A model generated the notes under the pieces. It ran no database searches. It was not told the DNA's origin and saw nothing but the letters and a program-made list of their open reading frames with translations. A stretch of 64,000 bases of DNA, taken from Plasmopara viticola (Eukaryota > Oomycota > Peronosporomycetes > Peronosporales > Peronosporaceae). The stretch is taken from NCBI GenBank assembly GCA_001695595.3, contig MBPM02000025.1, positions 1-64,000 on the forward strand, read 5' to 3'. Made by a program: the position numbers and the translations under genes. The first letter of the stretch is position 1; the number at the start of each line of letters is the position of its first letter. This document shows positions 38,582 to 48,345 of this stretch, in pieces.

Positions 38582-39024
38582 AGCTTGGGCCCGTCATTTA
38601 TATGCAGCTACACAGACTTGTTTTCTCTCTTCTGCGCGATACCCGGCAGGTGCCACAATCACATCTCAAGCCATTTCATTCACTCCCGCCTCCTATATTT
38701 TATCGTAGCAGAGGACCAAATTATAGGTTCGTACTGACAATCTACCATCCGCCATTTCGCTGCAGTATTCCCGTAATGCTAATCCTTAACTTCTCTTAGT
38801 TTCATTTTTGTGTCTAGCATATTCACGAACATTTAAATTGCAATACAATAGCGTTGATCCGAAGGTGTCATGAAGTTGCTCAAAACAAAATGCTATCGTC
38901 CTTTCAAAAGCAATACGCAAACAAGTCAATCGTCATACCAAAGTCGACAATTAAGTTTGAACGAATTAAGATCCACGGACGCTGCTGCAATAAAAGGTGT
39001 ATCAGCAAAGCTGTTTGAGTAGTC

Positions 39025-39096
39025 GGGCCTCACCGGGAATCGAACCCGAGACCTCTCGCACCCGAAGCGAGAATCATACCACTAAACCACGAGGCC
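39025..39096 (-). tRNA. trnP(cgg): tRNA-Pro (CGG), unit 77, two changes
   Basis: C12T as in unit 75, plus a T-stem change (AACCCGAGACC on plus) that gives a mismatch in the T stem. Function is uncertain. Confidence 0.65.
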
Positions 39097-39538
39097 AGCT
39101 TGGGCCCATCATTTATATGCAGCTACACAGATTTGTTTTCCATCATCTGCGCGATACCCGGCAGGTGCCACAATCACATCTCAAGCCATTTCATTCACTC
39201 CCGCCTCCTATATTTTATCGTAGCAGAGGACCAAATTATAGGTTCGTACTGACAATCTACCATCCGCCATTTCGCTGGAGTATTCCTGTAATGCTAATCC
39301 TTAACTTCTCTTAGTTTCATTTTTGTATCTAGCATATTCACGAACATTTAAACTGCAATACAATAGCGTTGATACGAAGGTGTCATAAAGTTGCTCAAAA
39401 TAAAAAAACACTGTCCTTAAAAAGCAATACGCAAACAAGTCAATCGTCATACCAAAGTCGACAATAAAGTTTGAACGAATTAAGATCCACGGACGCTGCT
39501 GCAATAAAAGGTGTATCAGCAAAGCTGTTTGAATAGTC

Positions 39539-39610
39539 GGGCCTCACCGGGAATCGAACCCGGGACCTCTCGCACCCGAAGCGAGAATCATACCACTAAA
39601 CCACGAGGCC
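39539..39610 (-). tRNA. trnP(cgg): tRNA-Pro (CGG), unit 78, C12T variant
   Basis: C12T only. Confidence 0.88.
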
Positions 39611-40053
39611 AGCTTGGGCCCATCATTTATATGCAGCTACACAGATTTGTTTTCCATCATCTGCGCGATACCCGGCAGGTGCCACAATCACATCTCAAGC
39701 CATTTCATTCACTCCCGCCTCCTATATTTTATCGTAGCAGAGGACCAAATTATAGGTTCGTACTGACAATCTACCATCCGCCATTTCGCTGCAGTATTCC
39801 CGTAATGCTAATCCTTAACTTCTCTTAGTTTCATTTTTGTGTCTAGCATATTCACGAACATTTAAATTGCAATACAATAGCGTTGATCCGAAGGTGTCAT
39901 GAAGTTGCTCAAAACAAAATGCTATCGTCCTTTCAAAAGCAATACGCAAACAAGTCAATCGTCATACCAAAGTCGACAATTAAGTTTGAACGAATTAAGA
40001 TCCACGGACGCTGCTGCAATAAAAGGTGTATCAGCAAAGCTGTTTGAATAGTC

Positions 40054-40125
40054 GGGCCTCACCGGGAATCGAACCCGGGACCTCTCGCACCCGAAGCGAG
40101 AATCATACCACTAGACCACGAGGCC
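40054..40125 (-). tRNA. trnP(cgg): tRNA-Pro (CGG), unit 79
   Basis: Consensus. Confidence 0.95.
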
Positions 40126-40568
40126 AGCTTGGGCCCGTCATTTATATGCAGCTACACAGGCTTGTTTTCTCTCTTCTGCGCGATACCCGGCAGGTGCCAC
40201 AATCACATCTCAAGCCATTTCATTCACTCCCGCCTCCTATATTTTATCGCAGCAGAGGACCAAATTATAGGTTCGTACTGACAATCTACCATCCGCCATT
40301 TCGCTGCAGTATTCCTGTAATGCTAATCCTTAACTTCTCTTAGTTTCATTTTTGTGTCTAGCATATTCACGAACATTTAAATTGCAATACAATAGCGTTG
40401 ATCCGAAGGTGTCATGAAGCTGCTCAAAACAAAATGCTATCGTCCTTTCAAAAGCAATACGCAAACAAGTCAATCGTCATACCAAAGTCGACAATTAAGT
40501 TTGAACGAATTAAGATCCACGGACGCTGCTGCAATAAAAGGTGTATCAGCAAAGCTGTTTGAATAGTC

Positions 40569-40640
40569 GGGCCTCACCGGGAATCGAACCCGGGACCTCT
40601 CGCACCCGAAGCGAGAATCATACCACTAAACCACGAGGCC
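40569..40640 (-). tRNA. trnP(cgg): tRNA-Pro (CGG), unit 80, C12T variant
   Basis: C12T; the 5' flank is shortened (GGACCCATCTTTATATG on plus) but keeps the TATA-like box. Confidence 0.87.
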
Positions 40641-41080
40641 AGCTTGGACCCATCTTTATATGCAGCTACACAGATTTGTTTTCCATCTTCTGCGCGATAC
40701 CCGGCAGGTGCCACAATCACATCTCAAGCAATTTCATTCACTCCCGCCTCCTTTTTTATCACAGCAGAGGACCAAATTATAGGTTCGTACTGACAATCTA
40801 CCATCCGCCATTTCGCTGCAGTATTCCTGTAATGCTAATCCTTAACTTCTCTTAGTTTCATTTTTGTGTCTAGCATATTCACGAACATTTAAATTGCAAT
40901 ACAATAGCGTTGATCCGAAGGTGTCATGAAGTTGCTCAAAACAAAAAAACACTGTCCTTTAAAAAGCAATACGCAAACAAGTCAATCGTCATACCAAAGT
41001 CGACAATAAAGTTTGAACGAATTAAGATCCACGGACGCTGCTGCAATAAAAGGTGTATCAGCAAAGCTGTTTGAATAGTC

Positions 41081-41152
41081 GGGCCTCACCGGGAATCGAA
41101 CCCGGGACCTCTCGCACCCGAAGCGAGAATCATACCACTAGACCACGAGGCC
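41081..41152 (-). tRNA. trnP(cgg): tRNA-Pro (CGG), unit 81
   Basis: Consensus. Confidence 0.95.
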
Positions 41153-41593
41153 AGCTTGGGCCCGTCATTTATATGCAGCTACACAGGCTTGTTTTCTCTC
41201 TTCTGCGCGATACCCGGCAGGTGCCACAATCACATCTCAAGCCATTTCATTCACTCCCGCCTCCTATATTTTATCGTAGCAGAGGACCAAATTATAGGTT
41301 CGTACTGACAATCTACCATCCGCCATTTCGCTGCAGTATTCCGAAATGCTAATCCTTAACTTCTCTTAGTTTCATTTTTGTGTCTAGCATATTCACGAAC
41401 ATTTAAATTGCAATACAATAGCGTTGATCCGAAGGTGTCATGAAGTTGCTCAAAACAAAAAACACTGTCCTTTAAAAAGCAATACGCAAACAAGTCAATC
41501 GTCATACCAAAGTCGACAATAAAGTTTGAACGAATTAAGATCCACGGACGCTGCTGCAATAAAAGGTGTATCAGCAAAGCTGTTTGAATAGTC

Positions 41594-41665
41594 GGGCCTC
41601 ACCGGGAATCGAACCCGGGACCTCTCGCACCCGAAGCGAGAATCATACCACTAAACCACGAGGCC
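41594..41665 (-). tRNA. trnP(cgg): tRNA-Pro (CGG), unit 82, C12T variant
   Basis: C12T; same shortened 5' flank as unit 80; spacer lost ~14 bp (499 bp to next). Confidence 0.87.
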
Positions 41666-42092
41666 AGCTTGGACCCATCTTTATATGCAGCTACACAGAT
41701 TTGTTTTCCATCTTCTGCGCGATACCCGGCAGGTGCCACAATCACATCTCAAGCCATTTCATTCACTCCCGCCTCCTATATTTTATCGTTATAGGTTCGT
41801 ACTGACAATCTACCATCCGCCATTTCGCTGCAGTATTCCTGTAATGCTAATCCTTAACTTCTCTTAGTTTCATTTTTGTGTCTAGCATATTCACGAACAT
41901 TTAAATTGCAATACAATAGCGTTGATCCGAAGGTGTCATGAAGTTGCTCAAAACAAAATGCTATCGTCCTTTCAAAAGCAATACGCAAACAAGTCAATCG
42001 TCATACCAAAGTCGACAATTAAGTTTGAACGAATTAAGATCCACGGACGCTGCTGCAATAAAAGGTGTATCAGCAAAGCTGTTTGAATAGTC

Positions 42093-42164
42093 GGGCCTCA
42101 CCGGGAATCGAACCCGGGACCTCTCGCACCCGAAGCGAGAATCATACCACTAGACCACGAGGCC
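42093..42164 (-). tRNA. trnP(cgg): tRNA-Pro (CGG), unit 83
   Basis: Consensus. Confidence 0.95.
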
Positions 42165-42605
42165 AGCTTGGGCCGTCATTTATATGCAGCTACACAGGCT
42201 TGTTTTCTCTCTTCTGCGCGATACCCGGCAGGTGCCACAATCACATCTCAAGCCATTTCATTCACTCCCGCCTCCTATATTTTATCGTAGCAGAGGACCA
42301 AATTATAGGTTCGTACTGACAATCTACCATCCGCCATTTCGCTGCAGTATTCCCTTAATGCTAATCCTTAACTTCTCTTAGTTTCATTTTTGTGTCTAGC
42401 ATATTCACGAACATTTAAATTGCAATACAATAGCGTTGATCCGAAGGTGTCATGAAGTTGCTCAAAACAAAGTGCTATCGTCCTTTAAAAGCAATACGCA
42501 AACAAGTCAATCGTCATACCAAAGTCGACAATTAAGTTTGAACGAATTAAGATCCACGGACGCTGCTGCAATAAAAGGTGTATCAGCAAAGCTGTTTGAA
42601 TAGTC

Positions 42606-42677
42606 GGGCCTCACCGGGAATCGAACCCGGGACCTCTCGCACCCGAAGCGAGAATCATACCACTAGACCACGAGGCC
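42606..42677 (-). tRNA. trnP(cgg): tRNA-Pro (CGG), unit 84
   Basis: Consensus. Confidence 0.95.
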
Positions 42678-43120
42678 AGCTTGGGCCCGTCATTTATATG
42701 CAGCTACACAGGCTTGTTTTCTCTCTTCTGCGCGATACCCGGCAGGTGCCACAAACACATCTCAAGCCATTTCATTCACTCCCGCCTCCTATATTTTATC
42801 GTAGCAGAGGACCAAATTATAGGTTCGTACTGACAATCTACCATCCGCCATTTTGCTGCAGTATTCCCGTAATGCTAATCCTTAACTTCTCTTAGTTTCA
42901 TTTTTGTGTCTAGCATATTCACGAACATTTAAATTGCAATACAATAGCGTTGATCCGAAGGTGTCATGAAGCTGCTCAAAACAAAATGCTATCGTCCTTT
43001 CAAAAGCAATACGCAAACAAGTCAATCGTCATACCAAAGTCGACAATTAAGTTTGAACGAATTAAGATCCACGGACGCTGCTGCAATAAAAGGTGTATCA
43101 GCAAAGCTGTTTGAATAGTC

Positions 43121-43192
43121 GGGCCTCACCGGGAATCGAACCCGGGACCTCTCGCACCCGAAGCGAGAATCATACCACTAGACCACGAGGCC
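43121..43192 (-). tRNA. trnP(cgg): tRNA-Pro (CGG), unit 85
   Basis: Consensus. Confidence 0.95.
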
Positions 43193-43635
43193 AGCTTGGG
43201 CCCGTCATTTATATGCAGCTACACAGGCTTGTTTTCTCTCTTCTGCGCGATACCCGGCAGGTGCCACAATCACATCTCAAGCCATTTCATTCACTCCCGC
43301 CTCCTATATTTTATCGCAGCAGAGGACCAAATTATAGGTTCGTACTGACAATCTACCATCCGCCATTTCGCTGCAGTATTCCTGTAATGCTAATCCTTAA
43401 CTTCTCTTAGTTTCATTTTTGTGTCTAGCATATTCACGAACATTTAAATTGCAATACAATAGCGTTGATCCGAAGGTGTCATGAAGTTGCTCAAAACAAA
43501 AAAACACTGTCCTTTAAAAAGCAATACGCAAACAAGTCAATCGTCATACCAAAGTCGACAATAAAGTTTGAACGAATTAAGATCCACGGACGCTGCTGCA
43601 ATAAAAGGTGTATCAGCAAAGCTGTTTGAATAGTC

Positions 43636-43707
43636 GGGCCTCACCGGGAATCGAACCCGGGACCTCTCGCACCCGAAGCGAGAATCATACCACTAAACCA
43701 CGAGGCC
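43636..43707 (-). tRNA. trnP(cgg): tRNA-Pro (CGG), unit 86, C12T variant
   Basis: C12T only. Confidence 0.88.
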
Positions 43708-44150
43708 AGCTTGGGCCCATCATTTATATGCAGCTACACAGGCTTGTTTTCTCTCTTCTGCGCGATACCCGGCAGGTGCCACAAACACATCTCAAGCCAT
43801 TTTATTCACTCCCGCCTCCTATATTTTATCGTAGCAGAGGACCAAATTATAGGCTCGTACTGACAATCTACCATCCGCCATTTTGCTGCAGTATTTCCTT
43901 AATGCTAATCCTTAACTTCTCTTAGTTTCATTTTTGTGTCTAGCATATTCACGAACATTTAAATTGCAATACAATAGCGTTGATCCGAAGGTGTCATGAA
44001 GCTGCTCAAAACAAAATGCTATCGTCCTTTCAAAAGCAATACGCAAACAAGTCAATCGTCATACCAAAGTCGACAATTAAGTTTGAACAAATTAAGATCC
44101 ACGGACGCTGCTGCAATAAATGGTGTATCAGCAAAGCTGTTAAAATAGTC

Positions 44151-44222
44151 GGGCCTCATCGAGAACCGAACCCGGGACCTCTCGCACCCGAAGCGAGAAT
44201 CATACCACTAGACCACGAGGCC
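44151..44222 (-). pseudogene. tRNA-Pro (CGG), damaged T arm and terminator, unit 87
   Basis: T-arm changes (CATCGAGAACCGAACCC on plus) break the 49-65 pair and the B box. The downstream T4 run is interrupted (CACCATTTATT). The anticodon arm is intact. Confidence 0.7.
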
Positions 44223-44665
44223 AGCTTGGGCCCGTCATTTATATGCAGCTACACAGGCTTGTTTTCCCTCTTCTGCGCGATACCCGGCAGGTGCCACAAT
44301 CACATCTCAAGCCATTTCATTCACTCCCGCCTCCTATATTTTATCGCAGCAGAGGACCAAATTATAGGTTCGTACTGACAATCTACCATCCGCCATTTCG
44401 CTGCAGTATTCCTGTAATGCTAATCCTTAACTTCTCTTAGTTTCATTTTTGTGTCTAGCATATTCACGAACATTTAAATTGCAATACAATAGCGTTGATC
44501 CGAAGGTGTCATGAAGTTGCTCAAAACAAAAAAACACTGTCCTTTAAAAAGCAATACGCAAACAAGTCAATCGTCATACCAAAGTCGACAATAAAGTTTG
44601 AACGAATTAAGATCCACGGACGCTGCTGCAATAAAAGGTGTATCAGCAAAGCTGTTTAAATAGTC

Positions 44666-44737
44666 GGGCCTCACCGGGAATCGAACCCGGGACCTCTCGC
44701 ACCCGAAGCGAGAATCATACCACTAAACCACGAGGCC
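44666..44737 (-). tRNA. trnP(cgg): tRNA-Pro (CGG), unit 88, C12T variant
   Basis: C12T; variant 3' flank TTTAAATAGTC on plus. Confidence 0.87.
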
Positions 44738-45180
44738 AGCTTGGGCCCATCATTTATATGCAGCTACACAGGCTTGTTTTCTCTCTTCTGCGCGATACCC
44801 GGCAGGTGCCACAATCACATCTCAAGCCATTTCATTCACTCCCGCCTCCTATATTTTATCGCAGCAGAGCACCAAATTATAGGTTCGTACCGACAATCTT
44901 CCATCCGCCATTTCGCTGCGGTATTCCCGTAATGCTAATCCTTAACTTCTCTAAGTTTCATTTTTGTGTCTAGCATATTCACGAACATTTAAATTGCAAT
45001 ACAATAGCGTTGATCCGAAGGTGTCATGAAGCTGCTCAAAACAAAATGCTATCGTCCTTTCAAAAGCAATACACAAACAAGTCAATCGTCATACCAAAGT
45101 CGACAATTAAGTTTGAGGGAACTAAGATCCACGGACGATGCTGCAATAAATGGTGTATCAGCAAAGCTGTTAAAATAGTC

Positions 45181-45252
45181 GGGCCTCATCGAGAATCGAA
45201 CCCGGGACCTCTCGCACCCGAAGCGAGAATCATACCACTAGACCACGAGGCC
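45181..45252 (-). pseudogene. tRNA-Pro (CGG), damaged T arm and terminator, unit 89
   Basis: Shares the CATCGAGAA T-arm damage and the lost T4 run with unit 87, 1,030 bp to the left, so the two descend from one variant. Confidence 0.7.
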
Positions 45253-45693
45253 AGCTTGGGCCCGTCATTTATATGCAGCTACACAGGCTTGTTTTCCCTC
45301 TTCTGCGCGATACCCGGCAGGTGTCACAATCACATCTCAAGCAATTTCATTCACTCCCGCCTCCTATATTTTATCACAGCAGAGGACCAAATTATAGGTT
45401 CGTACTGACAATCTACCATCCGCCATTTCGCTGCAGTATTACGAAATGCTAATCCTTAACTTCTCTTAGTTTCATTTTTGTGTCTAGCATATTCACGAAC
45501 ATTTAAATTGCAATACAATAGCGTTGATCCGAAGGTGTCATGAAGCTGCTCAAAACAAAATGCTATCGCCTTTAAAGAGCAATACGCAAACAAGTCAATA
45601 GTCATACCAAAGTCGACAATTAAGTTTGAACGAATTAAGTTCCACGGACGCTGCCGCAATAAAAGGTGTATCAGCAAAGCTGTTTGATTCGTC

Positions 45694-45765
45694 GGGCCTC
45701 ACCGGGAATCGAACCCGGGACCTCTCGCACCCGAAGCGAGAATCATACCACTAGACCACGAGGCC
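45694..45765 (-). tRNA. trnP(cgg): tRNA-Pro (CGG), unit 90
   Basis: Consensus gene, the last intact one. The flank is already diverged (GTTTACATG in place of TTTATATG on plus). Confidence 0.93.
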
Positions 45766-46206
45766 AGCTTGGCCCGTCGTTTACATGCAGCTAAACAGAC
45801 TTGTTTTCTCTCTTCTGCGCGATACCCGGAAGGTGCCACAAACACATCTCAAGCCATTTCATTCACTCCCGCCTCCTATATTTTATTGCAGGAGGGCACC
45901 AAATTATAGGTACGTACTGACAATCTACCATCCGCCATTTCGCTGCAGTCTTCCCCGAATGCTGATCCTTGACTCCTCAAAGTTTTATTTTTGTGTGTAG
46001 TATATTCACGAACATTTATATTGCAATCAAAAAGCGTTGATCTGAAGGTGTCATGAAGTTGCTCAAACAAATACTAAGGTCCTTTCAAAAGCAATACGCA
46101 AACAAGTCAAGAGTCATACCAAAGTCGATAATGAAGATTGAACGAATTAAGATCCACGGACGCTGCTGCAATAAAAGGGGCATCAGCAAAGCTGTTTGCA
46201 TAGTCG

Positions 46207-46278
46207 GGACCTCACCGGGAATCAAATCCGGGACCTCTCGCACCCGAAGCGAGAACCATACCATTGGACCGCGAGGTC
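46207..46278 (-). pseudogene. Diverged tRNA-Pro (CGG), unit 91
   Basis: 72 nt with anticodon CGG kept. The acceptor carries a compensated pair change (G2-C71 to A2-U71). The B box has decayed to GATTTGATTCC and the A box to CGGTCCAATGG. It could be an old functional form or a pseudogene. Confidence 0.6.
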
Positions 46279-46721
46279 GGCTCGAGCCCGTCATGTACAA
46301 GCAGCTACACAGATTTGTTTTCCATCATCTGCGCGATACCCGGCAGGTGCCACAATCACATCCCAAGCCATTTCATTCACTTCCGCCTCCTATATTCTAT
46401 CGCAGTAGAGCACCAAATTATAGCTACGTACTGACAAATTACCATCCGCCATTCCGATGCAGTATTCCCCGAATGCTAATCCTTGACTTCTCAAACTTTC
46501 AATATTGTATGTAGTATATTCGCGAACATCCAAATTGCAATAAAATAGCGTTGATCTGAAGGTGTCATTAAGTTGCTCAAAACAAAACGCTAACGTCCTT
46601 TCAAAGCAATACCCAGACAAGTCAAGCGCCATACCAAAGACGACAACGAAGTTTGAACGAATTAAGATCCACGGACGCCGCTGCAACAAAAGGTGTATCA
46701 GCAAAGATGTTTGCATAGTCG

Positions 46722-46793
46722 GGGCCTCACCGGAAATCGAACCCGGGACCTCTCGGATTCGAAGCAAGAGTCGGACCACTAGACCACGAGGTC
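46722..46793 (-). pseudogene. Diverged tRNA-Pro copy with anticodon changed to CGA, unit 92
   Basis: The loop reads TTCGAAT, which would make the anticodon CGA (serine UCG). The anticodon stem has a C31-C39 mismatch and the acceptor an A2-C71 mismatch, so decay is more likely than recoding. Confidence 0.6.
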
Positions 46794-46978
46794 AGCTTGG
46801 GCCCGTCATGTACAAACAGCTACACAGGCTTGTTTTCTCTCTACTTAAGACAGTGCGCGATACCCGGCAGGTGTCACAATCACATATCAGGCCATTTCGT
46901 TCACTCCCGCCTTCTATATTATATCGAAACAGAGCGCCAAATTACTGAAGCGTACGGAAAATCTACCATCCGCCATTT

Positions 46979-47051
46979 CGCTGCAGTATTCCCGAAATGC
47001 AAAATGGATCTTAATGAAATTAAAAATTAGCATTACGGGAATACTGCAGCG
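46979..47051. repeat. Palindromic junction between the two array orientations
   Basis: CGCTGCAGTATTCCCG at 46,979-46,994 is the exact reverse complement of 47,036-47,051. The spacer is 41 bp. Both arms continue imperfectly into full repeat units, making a long inverted repeat. Confidence 0.9.
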
Positions 47052-47227
47052 ATAAGGCGGATTGTACATTGTCAGTAGGCTCTCATAATTTGGTCCTCTG
47101 CTGCGATAAAATATAGGAGGCGGGAGTATACGAAATGTCTTGGGATGTGATTGTTGCACCTGCCGGGTTTCGCGCAGAAGAGAGAAAACAAGCCTGTCTA
47201 GCAGCACAAAAATGACGGGTCCAAGCT

Positions 47228-47299
47228 GGCCTCGTTGTCAAGTGATTTGATTCTCGCTTCGGGTGCGAGATGCCCCGGGTTCAATTCCCGGTGAGGCCC
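47228..47299 (+). pseudogene. Diverged tRNA-Pro (CGG), inverted unit A
   Basis: 72 nt. Acceptor and anticodon arms are intact (CGG). The A box is degraded to TTGTCAAGTGA and the T arm is slightly changed (GGTTCAATTCC is still close to a B box). Confidence 0.6.
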
Positions 47300-47750
47300 C
47301 GACTATGCAAACAGCTTTGCTGATACACCTTTTTTTGCAGCAGCGTCCGTGGATCCTAATTCGTTCAAACTTAATTGTCGACTTTGGTATGACGCTTTAG
47401 TTTTTTGTGTAGTGCTTTGAAAGGACTTAAGCATTTTGTTTTGAGCAATTCATGACACCATCAGATCAACGCTATTGCATTGCAATTTAAATGTTCGTGA
47501 ATATACTAGACACAAAAATGAAACTTAGATAAGTCAAGGATTCGCATTGCGGGACTACTGCAGCAAAACGGCGTATGGTAGATTGTCGGTAGGCTCTCAT
47601 CATTTGGTGCTCTGCTGCGATATAATATAGAAGGCGGGGGTTAACGAAATGGCTTGAGATGTGATTGTGGCACCTGCCGGGTATCGCGCACTATCTAAAG
47701 TAGAAAGAAAACAATCCTGTGCAGCTGCTTATAAGTGACGGGCCCAACCT

Positions 47751-47821
47751 GACCTCGTGGTCTAGTAGTACAATTGTCGCTTCTGATGTGAGAGTCCCGG
47801 GTTCGCTTTCCGGTGAGGCCC
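47751..47821 (+). pseudogene. Diverged tRNA copy with anticodon CTG, inverted unit B
   Basis: 71 nt. The loop TTCTGAT would give anticodon CTG (glutamine CAG), but the anticodon stem has a mismatch and a G-U pair. Acceptor A2-C71 is mismatched. A box TGGTCTAGTAG is nearly intact. Confidence 0.55.
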
Positions 47822-48274
47822 CGACTATGCAAACAGCTTTGCTGATACACCTTTTATTGCAGCAGCGTCCGTGGATCTTAATTCGTTCAAACTTGATTAA
47901 CGATTTCATTATGACGCTTGACTTTTTTGGGTATTGCTTCTGAAAGGACGTTAGCATTTTGTTTTGAACAACTTCATAACACCTTTAGATCAACGCAATT
48001 GTTTTGCAATTTAAATTTTCGTGAATATACTAGATACAAAGATGAAGCTTAGAGAAGTTAAGGATTAGCTTTGCGGGAATACTGCAGCGAAATGGCGGAC
48101 GGTAAATTGTCAGGACGCTCTTATAATTTGGTGCTCAGCTGCGATAGAATATAGAAGGCGGGAGCGAGCGAAATGACTTGAGATGTGATTGTGGCACCTG
48201 CCGGGTATCGCGCACTGTCTTAAGTAGAGAGAAGACAAGCCTGTGTAGCTGCTTGTACATGATGGGACCAAGCT

Positions 48275-48345
48275 GACCTCGTGGTCTAGTGGTACGATTC
48301 TCGCTTCGGGTGCGAGAGTCTCGAGTTCGATTTCCGGTGAGGTCT
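48275..48345 (+). tRNA. Diverged tRNA-Pro (CGG), inverted unit C
   Basis: 71 nt. Acceptor GACCTCG/TGAGGTC pairs fully, with a compensated A2-U71. A box TGGTCTAGTGG and anticodon loop TTCGGGT are intact. The T stem is weakened (TCGAG opposite TTCCGG-type sequence). It may still be functional; a T6 run follows the unit (CACCTTTTTTGC). Confidence 0.5.

Larger units (their letters stand above)
35930..45693 (-). repeat. Diverging right shoulder of the array, mosaic of two unit types
   Basis: From unit 71 on, spacers carry linked variants absent from the core: AATCACATCTC for AAACACATCTC (first at unit 66 in the right half), AAAATGCTATCG, and an A-rich version (AAAAAAACACTGTCC with AATAAAGTTTG) at about 38,390, 39,405, 40,935, 41,455, 43,495 and 44,525. 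tRNA copies with a C12-to-T change (units 75, 77, 78, 80, 82, 86, 88) are interleaved with consensus copies. This suggests partial two-unit (~1,030 bp) duplication. Confidence 0.75.
1..46995 (-). repeat. Tandem array of ~515-bp units, each with one tRNA-Pro(CGG) gene (92 units)
   Basis: Direct reading shows the same ~515-bp unit head to tail from base 1. Successive unit anchors (the GTGTATCAGC motif just right of each terminator) lie at 10, 524, 1033, 1547 and so on up to about 46,694. Spacing is 508-515 bp except for units with deletions (454, 496, 499, 500 and 509 bp). Each unit holds a 72-nt tRNA-Pro gene on the minus strand and ~443 bp of spacer. The spacer shows no second RNA gene or conserved protein. 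Units 1-19 differ by many small indels, units 20-70 are nearly identical, and units 71-92 diverge progressively. The left end is outside the window, so total copy number is unknown. Identity between neighbours means collapse or expansion in the assembly is possible. Confidence 0.97.

Noticed and set aside
45010..46514. Frames of 130-150 codons crossing units 89-91
   Set aside because: Result of point changes in stop codons of the repeat; they still contain antisense tRNA sequence.
1..46700. Dozens of near-identical 70-105-codon frames starting MYQQSC on the plus strand
   Set aside because: They are the antisense of the tRNA gene plus spacer, vary in frame after each indel, and have no start context or protein family.
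1..46995. CRISPR array
   Set aside because: The repeated part is the whole ~515-bp unit, with no unique spacers between short repeats.
1..46995. Tandem SINE insertions with a tRNA-derived head
   Set aside because: Units are head to tail at constant spacing, with no target duplications or A-tails. The tRNA is a full, well-folded gene with a terminator.
1..46995. Array as 5S rRNA or other rDNA repeat
   Set aside because: The only RNA gene recognised in the unit is tRNA-Pro; no 5S internal control region is seen.
39301..47957. Minus-strand frames such as MLIHLLLQQRPW
   Set aside because: Spacer sequence read in the sense of the tRNA; no conservation beyond the repeat itself.
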